Positions 40,838 to 41,408 of a stretch of DNA of 41,408 bases are shown here, in pieces (the first letter of the stretch is position 1; every line of letters begins with the position of its first letter). Location of the stretch: the NCBI GenBank assembly GCA_903843705.1, contig CAIMQW010000114.1, forward strand, positions 1 to 41,408, read 5' to 3'. Origin of the DNA: an uncultured Holophagaceae bacterium. GTDB taxonomy: Bacteria > Acidobacteriota > Holophagae > Holophagales > Holophagaceae. The position numbers were made by a program, and so were the translations under genes. The notes beneath the pieces were generated by a model. That model was not told the origin of the DNA. It saw nothing but the letters and a program-made list of their open reading frames with translations, and made no database searches.

Positions 40838-41408
40838 AGATCCGCCTGGAATCCAGCTTCGGCGAGGGACCCCTCCCTCTCGCCATCCACCGCTCCCCGG
40901 TTATGCGCGGTCAGGCGGGTGCCCGGCTCTTGGGAGGCCATCAACGCCTCCCACTCGCCACCCACCGCGACCTTGCCGTCTCTGATCTCTACCCGGCGCT
41001 GGGCGAGGGCGGCGATGTGGGGGTCGTGGGTGACCAGCAGCAGGGTGTTGCCCTGGCGGTGCAGCTCCTGGAAGAGCGCCAGGACCTCGGCCCCGGTTTT
41101 GGAGTCGAGGGCGCCCGTGGGCTCGTCCGCCAGCAGCAGGGCAGGGCCGTTGGCAAGGGCCCGGGCCACGGCCACCCGCTGCTTCTGGCCCCCGGAGAGC
41201 GTCGCGGGCAGCTTGTCGGCCTTGTCGGCGATGCCCACCTTCTCGAGCAGGGCCAAGGCCCGCTCGCGTCGTTCTTTCCGCCCCACGCCCGCGTAGAGCA
41301 TGGGCAGCTCCACGTTCCGGACGATGCTCGCCTTGGGCAGCAGGTTGTAGCTCTGGAATACGAAGCCGACCTTTTCGTTGCGGATTCGTGCCAGTTCGCC
41401 CCCGCTAA
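40834..41408 (-). CDS. ABC transporter ATP-binding protein, MacB/LolD type (partial at window edge)
   Basis: The gene runs off the right edge: the frame is open to base 41408, so the N-terminus with Walker A is missing. Present are the Q-loop (GFVFQSYNLLPKASIVRNVE), signature LSGGQKQRVAVARAL, Walker B ALLLADEPTGALD, and the H-loop in LLLVTHDPHIAA. An in-frame GTG at 41313 could be mistaken for the start but lies after the Q-loop. The C-terminus has an extra tail of about 35 residues beyond the usual LolD end. It couples by ATGA to the first permease. Confidence 0.93.
   Translation of the reverse strand, partial: SGGELARIRNEKVGFVFQSYNLLPKASIVRNVELPMLYAGVGRKERRERALALLEKVGIADKADKLPATLSGGQKQRVAVARALANGPALLLADEPTGALDSKTGAEVLALFQELHRQGNTLLLVTHDPHIAALAQRRVEIRDGKVAVGGEWEALMASQEPGTRLTAHNRGAVDGEREGSLAEAGFQADL

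Noticed and set aside
1..41408. CRISPR array
   Set aside because: No series of regularly spaced direct repeats; the repeats present are inverted pairs or tRNA/transposon ends.
41313..41408. GTG 41313 as the start of the ABC ATPase
   Set aside because: The frame upstream still encodes the conserved Q-loop region, so the gene continues past the window edge.

Overview
The window looks like chromosome of a GC-rich, Gram-negative bacterium. lpxC, an RlpA-like lipoprotein, lipobox proteins and a probable outer-membrane barrel show an outer membrane. Gene style points to the Acidobacteriota, probably the Holophagae (Geothrix/Holophaga-like): a short HisG with separate HisZ, histidine kinases with an AHDMNN H-box, an exported MsrB-MsrA fusion and single-domain PilZ proteins. 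That placement is inference, since no rRNA or other marker is present.

Bases 1-17,933 are almost all core genes. ilvD (plus strand) faces a long leftward block. The block holds a PIN-PhoH protein, a small membrane protein, tyrS, a DUF4388/SPOR protein, an RlpA-like lipoprotein, ispD, lpxC and then a complete histidine operon in the order hisD, hisC-HAD, hisB, hisH, hisA, hisF, hisIE, hisZ, hisG. Most his genes overlap by ATGA. Every step is covered provided the HAD domain fused to HisC is the histidinol-phosphate phosphatase. A secreted prolyl oligopeptidase diverges from the PhoH gene.

Bases 20,209-24,040 are accessory. A tRNA-Thr(CGT) gene is followed by a palindromic and a direct partial copy of its own 3' end. 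Next comes about 0.8 kb without a recognisable gene, then two small low-GC genes, each followed by a sequence resembling an integron attC site. After these come a lipoprotein gene whose natural start appears to be ATA, and a decayed tyrosine integrase. This reads as the scar of one or more integrations.

Bases 24,044-35,840 return to host-like composition. They carry a lipoprotein, a probable outer-membrane protein, two divergent hybrid histidine kinases with closely related kinase-receiver modules, an aminotransferase, two tandem PilZ proteins, a bacteriohemerythrin, a secreted MsrBA repair protein and a small membrane protein. The mix suggests an environmental-sensing and redox neighbourhood.

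Bases 36,106-37,886 are an intact IS1595-like transposon: 32-bp perfect terminal inverted repeats, 8-bp target duplication AAAAGCTT, one transposase and two unrecognised passenger genes. It sits 4 bp beyond the end of arfB. The window closes with a MacB-type ABC exporter (two permeases and an ATPase cut by the window edge).

Four intergenic inverted-repeat elements (near 160, 2,178, 35,267 and 36,000) share a style: arms made of short near-repeating words around a variable loop. They are the most puzzling non-coding signal here.
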